From an archaeon (lineage in GTDB: Archaea; Micrarchaeota; Micrarchaeia; Norongarragalinales; SBBD01): a stretch of DNA of 8,088 nt. The stretch spans positions 1 through 8,088 of the forward strand of contig SBBD01000104.1 in the NCBI GenBank assembly GCA_005239845.1, read 5' to 3'. Below the pieces are notes generated by a model. The model had not been told where the DNA came from and did no database searches. It saw only the letters and a program-made list of their open reading frames with translations. The position numbers were made by a program, and so were the translations under genes. Each line of letters begins with the position of its first letter. Position 1 is the stretch's first letter. Positions 4,871 to 8,088 of the stretch are shown here, in pieces.

Positions 4871-7183
4871 ATGAAAAAGAACCACTCGGCGTGGCCTGGA
4901 GCGAAAAAGATTTTGATATGTCTAGCTTTGCTCACGATAATCGGCCTGACTTTGATGCCCGTCGGGGACGGCTGGTCCTGGAGGACGCACGGGGCTGTTT
5001 TCGGGAGCCGCGGCATAACCGCGGTGGCGCTCGAGAGGATAGTGAACGACGAGGGAGTTTCGGCGAGCGTCAGGAACGGGTTGAACGGCAGCCTGATTCG
5101 GTCGGGCACGGCAAAACCGGACAGTTTCGACTCCAGCAAGCACATCATGACTGGCGCTGAAAACAAGGGGGCCGACTGGCTTTACCAAGTTTCACTCGCG
5201 GGCACAAACTGGGACAACGTCTCATACTTCATGGGGCTGGCCGGCCACTATTGGGGGCAACTAATGGAATATTCCATGCACGACAACGCGAAACCATACT
5301 ATGAAAATCAATTTCCAGACAACCCTGATGCGGCTTACGAGGCATGGTTTGAAAAGGCGGACCATCTCAAGAGGCAGGTGGAGTTCTACAGGCCGAAGGA
5401 TCCCGCATTGATCGTGCAGGGGACAGGATCGCAATCGACCAACTATGTTTACGCCAGCGCCGAACCAGACCCGCTTGTGGACGGCAGCGGGCGACAGGGC
5501 TCTGTAAGCGGCGGGTCCATTACAAACACCCAAAGCTACAGCGCGGATGGCAACTACGAACAGATTGCCGAGAACAACACTGCCACTGTGACGTACACGT
5601 ATGTCGTCACGGAAAACGAGACGGAGGGTGGCGCGATCGATTTCGACAACGCGAAAGCGGACGATGGGAATTATGAGAATATTTTTGAAAACGATTATGG
5701 TGGCTCGGGAACGACTGAGAACAGGGAGGTCGACGCTGTAGATGGCGTGGACAACGGCGATTCAACCGGTGATGTGCTGTCAGATGCGCAATTAGATGAT
5801 GGTGTAACATACGATGTTGCAAAAAATGAGGTACTACATTTTGACTCGATCAACACGAGCGGCATCAGTGGTACGATAACTGCTGCGGTCCTTTGGGTAA
5901 ATTGGTATGTTGATTCCGGTTACAACGGGAATAACCCGATACACTGGACCACGGACGAGGTTACTTCGCCGTTTGCCAATTCTACTGGAATAATTCCGGG
6001 ACCTAATGACACTATAGATAATACTGCAAGTTTTGACCTTTATGCAGCGGGTGTGGACACAATCGAAGAGCTTGAAAATCTTGACATCGGCTTCTTAAAC
6101 AACACTGGGGCTGCCGCCTATCTCATTCACTTCGATTACATTTTAGTGCGTGTTACTTACACGAGTGCCGCGGGCTATCGCTTTGACATTTCGCAGAGCA
6201 TCACGGGGATACCAGTCAACGCCGACAACTCCCTTCAGGTGAAATACTACACAGGCGGCGACACGGAGTCGATAAGCGTGTACATTTACAATTTCACAAC
6301 TTCAAATATCGATAATGCCGGAGTACTGCAGAGCGGCGCTGGCCCATACACTTTTGAGAACACAATTGACAACGACCACATCTCTGCGGCCGGGGAAGTG
6401 GTCGTGGAGTTCATACAGCCGGACTCCGACGCCACGGATTCCAACCTCTTTGTGGACTACACCAGGGTTGCGACTTCGCAGGCGGATTACCGGCTTATCT
6501 GGGAGCACAGGATAACCGGAGTCACGACTGGCCGGGACAACTACGAGCTGAGCGTCTACGGGCGCCGCGGCACCGACGGTGAAACCGTTGATGTGGCAGT
6601 CTGGAACTTCACGACGAGCTCATGGAAATCGATTGGCACTATGAACACTTCCGACAACCTGCTTACCCAATACTTCAGCGGGTCTGAAATCAACGACTAC
6701 CTCTCAGGCGGGGCTATGTCCGTGCGCTATTTCGAGAACTCGGCCGACAGCACCCAGACCACGATCTACCTCGACTATGTGGTTCTTACGGAGAGATGGG
6801 TAAGCGTGGGCGCTTCGACGCCATATTCTTCCCTCAGCGATTTCCTCGCCGCGGAAAAGTCCGAGATATACAGCTTCATCGACAAGGTGATGCCGCCTAG
6901 CCCAGACAATCTCGAGACCTGGATGACGGGATGGTGGGGCGACTGGATCAACTCAAGGAAATGTGAGGAAACCAATCTCTCCGTCTACGCCAGCGGGAAC
7001 GGCAACAACATCCACTACGGGAGCAAGGAGCTCGTGGACATGGCGACGGAACTCGTCTACAGCGGCTGGGTCTACGCACTGGGGATACAAAACCAGGTCA
7101 GCACGAGGTATATAAGCTGGTCGCAATGGAGGTCGCGCGAGCACACGACCGTCGGGCTCTGGTACTATCCTTACGGCGGTTGA
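4871..7183 (+). CDS. Secreted zinc-phospholipase C / S1-P1 nuclease-like protein with large inserted beta domains
   Basis: The 770-residue product starts with a clear signal peptide (MKK..., hydrophobic 14-29, predicted cut after Gly34). The mature protein would begin Trp35-Ser-Trp-x-x-His40, the W1/H6 spacing of S1/P1 nucleases, where the free Trp amino group and the His bind zinc. Further candidate ligands are Asp84, His91, His126 and His137; family Asp and His are replaced by Gln130 and probably Asp153, with Glu157 in place. A last helix with Glu-Leu-Val-Tyr-Ser-Gly-Trp-Val-Tyr-Ala-Leu near residue 730 resembles the end of the phospholipase fold. Between about 187 and 640 lie beta-rich domains: a motif pair, a low-GC block and two tandem sandwiches. 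The ATG at 4832 would add 13 residues and is less likely given the ribosome-binding site and signal-peptide length. Phosphoester hydrolysis outside the cell is the family expectation; activity here is uncertain because of the substitutions. Confidence 0.7.
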   Translation: MKKNHSAWPGAKKILICLALLTIIGLTLMPVGDGWSWRTHGAVFGSRGITAVALERIVNDEGVSASVRNGLNGSLIRSGTAKPDSFDSSKHIMTGAENKGADWLYQVSLAGTNWDNVSYFMGLAGHYWGQLMEYSMHDNAKPYYENQFPDNPDAAYEAWFEKADHLKRQVEFYRPKDPALIVQGTGSQSTNYVYASAEPDPLVDGSGRQGSVSGGSITNTQSYSADGNYEQIAENNTATVTYTYVVTENETEGGAIDFDNAKADDGNYENIFENDYGGSGTTENREVDAVDGVDNGDSTGDVLSDAQLDDGVTYDVAKNEVLHFDSINTSGISGTITAAVLWVNWYVDSGYNGNNPIHWTTDEVTSPFANSTGIIPGPNDTIDNTASFDLYAAGVDTIEELENLDIGFLNNTGAAAYLIHFDYILVRVTYTSAAGYRFDISQSITGIPVNADNSLQVKYYTGGDTESISVYIYNFTTSNIDNAGVLQSGAGPYTFENTIDNDHISAAGEVVVEFIQPDSDATDSNLFVDYTRVATSQADYRLIWEHRITGVTTGRDNYELSVYGRRGTDGETVDVAVWNFTTSSWKSIGTMNTSDNLLTQYFSGSEINDYLSGGAMSVRYFENSADSTQTTIYLDYVVLTERWVSVGASTPYSSLSDFLAAEKSEIYSFIDKVMPPSPDNLETWMTGWWGDWINSRKCEETNLSVYASGNGNNIHYGSKELVDMATELVYSGWVYALGIQNQVSTRYISWSQWRSREHTTVGLWYYPYGG
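5543..5692 (+). repeat. Pair of ADGNYE-type motifs in the inserted region
   Basis: ADGNYEQIAEN (residues 225-235) and ADDGNYENIFEN (263-274) are near-copies 114 nt apart. This looks like the shared first strand of a recurring archaeal surface-domain type. Only the second copy is followed by a full-length beta domain, so the first may be a truncated duplicate. Confidence 0.5.
6176..6469 (+). repeat. Tandem beta-sandwich, copy 1, in the hydrolase-like protein
   Basis: Residues 436-533. It aligns with the next unit through Tyr-Arg, Ile-Thr-Gly-(Ile/Val), Leu-x-Val, Asn-Phe-Thr-Thr-Ser, an Ile-(Asp/Asn)-Asp stretch and a final (Val/Leu)-Asp-Tyr strand. The overall look is a carbohydrate-binding-type sandwich. 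No specific family is recognised. Confidence 0.6.
6488..6787 (+). repeat. Tandem beta-sandwich, copy 2, in the hydrolase-like protein
   Basis: Residues 540-639, same pattern as the preceding unit and nearly the same length. The Asn-Phe-Thr-Thr-Ser sequon is kept at the same place. After this unit the sequence returns to helical, tryptophan-rich residues that fit the C-terminal part of the phospholipase-like fold. Confidence 0.6.
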
Positions 7184-7214
7184 TTTTCAAATCCAACCTA
7201 TAACTTTATTTTTT
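7178..7214 (+). terminator. Hairpin plus T-run at the end of the two-gene unit
   Basis: GGTTG at 7178-7182 pairs with CAACC at 7194-7198, and an inner ATT/AAT extends the stem with one bulged C. Six bases later comes TTTATTTTTT (7205-7214). The stem starts inside the last codons and includes part of the stop codon. In archaea the T-run alone can terminate transcription; the hairpin may add to it. Confidence 0.5.
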
Positions 7215-7590
7215 CACTTTCATCGTTGTCGTAATTTCTAATTCGTGACCGTGGCAAGACATGTCCAATCAGCAGTGGGACGAACCACTCAAACGACTGC
7301 TCTGGTTATTCTGTCGTCAGGGATCCTGAGAATTCCAACCTCGCGAAGAAGCCGGAGATAAAAAACCGGGTAAGTATGCGCCCAAAGTGCGATGAAATCA
7401 AGCAAACGGGGCAGCGCCGCCGAAGTATGGTACTCCGGTGGTGGAGGCTCAGGTCTGCACAGTTTATCCTATTTTTTGTGTTGTGTCTGGCAGATGGCCG
7501 TGCTTCCGGGCGAACTGGGGAAGTACATCTGAAGGAAAACCGCCAAAAATTCATTAAGGATTTAATGGGACTGTGCACTGGGACTCATCA
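7184..7590. other. Gene-free gap between convergent genes
   Basis: Apart from the T-run at its left end I see no supportable gene, tRNA or repeat here. A 22-codon frame at 7261-7329 (MSNQQWDEPLKRLLWLF...) has no ribosome-binding site. A longer plus-strand frame without an early start runs from about 7235 into the antisense of the reverse-strand gene and reads as low-complexity basic sequence. Short T-rich stretches on the reverse strand near 7530-7552 could end transcription of the reverse-strand gene. Confidence 0.5.
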
Positions 7591-8088
7591 CTATTCTTGC
7601 GGGATTATCACCGGCGGTCCCTTCGGCATCAGAACGAGCTCGAACATCAGCACCGCGATGAGCATCAGGATGATAGAAAATTTCAACCCACTCCTCATGT
7701 CTTTCCCTCCCATCTGTCCGGATATCATGCCACCGAAAAATCCCTGCATCAGAAGCATGTGGTAGAAAAGCAGCTTCACCGTCAGCGCGTCCAGGCCCTG
7801 GATCTGCGTCGACCCTATCGTGGTGCCGGTGGGCAACCTGAGATAGCTGTCGACTATGAAATATATCGTGACCAGGAAGACGATGAAACTCATGATTATG
7901 ATCATCTTGTATATCAGCATCGCCGAATCGCGCTCTTGCAGGATTTCCCGCCTGACGTTGACATCGTTGAGCGTGATGTCCACGACCTCCGATATGTTCT
8001 CATCGGCCTCGCTCGCCTTTCTTATCAGGGTGATCGACCGGGACGTAGCCGGCGACACGGACACCCGCGGCTCCAGCTTCGCCAGAGC
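7591..8088 (-). CDS. Archaeal type II secretion F / TadC-FlaJ-like pilus platform protein (C-terminal part)
   Basis: The frame is open to the right edge, so only the last 165 residues are seen; a GTG at 8064 is internal. The visible part has a cytoplasmic helical stretch ending Arg-Arg-Glu-Ile-Leu-Gln-Glu-Arg, a membrane helix (about 57-79), a loop, a second helix with Leu-Phe-Tyr-His-Met-Leu-Leu-Met-Gln-Gly-Phe-Phe-Gly-Gly-Met-Ile-Ser-Gly-Gln-Met-Gly, a short Lys-Asp-Met-Arg-Ser-Gly-Leu-Lys turn, and a last helix (about 136-153). This order and the Gln-Gly...Gly-Gln-Met-Gly...Gly-Leu-Lys motif are characteristic of the end of archaeal FlaJ/TadC platform proteins, which sit in the membrane and work with a secretion ATPase in pilus, archaellum or Tad-type assembly. 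FlaJ of an archaellum cannot be excluded. The ATPase gene would be expected further right, upstream of this gene. Confidence 0.82.
   Translation of the reverse strand, partial: ALAKLEPRVSVSPATSRSITLIRKASEADENISEVVDITLNDVNVRREILQERDSAMLIYKMIIIMSFIVFLVTIYFIVDSYLRLPTGTTIGSTQIQGLDALTVKLLFYHMLLMQGFFGGMISGQMGGKDMRSGLKFSIILMLIAVLMFELVLMPKGPPVIIPQE

Noticed and set aside
7184..7200. TTCAAATCC sequence resembling a tRNA T-loop
   Set aside because: It forms a T-arm-like hairpin only; no acceptor, anticodon or D arm can be built around it, since the upstream side is coding sequence.
7351..7371. A-rich stretch with CCGG at both ends as a possible promoter or hairpin
   Set aside because: The stem is only 4 bp and no TATA-like box with a downstream gene is present.
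7306..7578. Reverse-strand frame of 90 residues downstream of the TadC/FlaJ-like gene
   Set aside because: Basic, low-complexity product without a domain, start signal or consistent codon use; most likely chance.
7235..7765. Plus-strand open frame with an ATG at 7376 giving a 129-residue product
   Set aside because: Its 3' part is antisense to the well-supported TadC/FlaJ-like gene. The product is rich in Arg, Cys and Trp with no recognisable domain, and no ribosome-binding site precedes the ATG.
8062..8064. GTG as the start of the TadC/FlaJ-like gene
   Set aside because: Family members are far longer and the frame stays open to the window edge, so this is an internal valine codon.

Overview
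The window looks archaeal, most likely euryarchaeal and possibly Thermoplasmatota-like. The reverse-strand gene at the right end has the C-terminal membrane segment of an archaeal FlaJ/TadC (type II secretion F family) pilus-platform protein. The long left-hand gene ends in a segment resembling the head of archaeal pilin-like surface proteins. AGG arginine codons are common and the second gene is preceded by an AGGTG ribosome-binding site. The lineage is an inference; there is no rRNA or other marker gene here.

Layout. Positions 1-4803 (+) are the 3' part of a very large, cysteine-free surface protein: 1600 residues are visible and the start lies upstream. In order it has the tail of one Ig-like domain, an FN3/Ig-like domain, an SbsA-type Ig-like (Big_5) domain, a threefold tandem module (beta-sandwich followed by a 'FDAG' beta domain, the third preceded by an extra diverged sandwich), and a C-terminal pilin-like segment. 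After 67 nt (or 28 nt, depending on the start chosen) comes a same-strand gene ending at 7183. It encodes a secreted protein with the two ends of a zinc-dependent phospholipase C / S1-P1 nuclease-like fold, separated by about 450 residues of beta-rich inserted domains. A hairpin followed by a T-run at 7178-7214 looks like the shared terminator. Positions 7184-7590 hold no gene I can support. Positions 7591-8088 (-) are the C-terminal 165 residues of the TadC/FlaJ-like protein, convergent with the other two.

How the genes may work together (inference). A pilus platform protein, a giant surface protein with a pilin-like C-terminus and binding-type modules, and a co-directional exported hydrolase-like protein with its own binding modules fit a cell-surface adhesion or substrate-attack locus. 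The most unusual points are the split hydrolase fold with an altered metal site, the pilin-like end on a giant modular protein, and a low-GC block inside the hydrolase gene.
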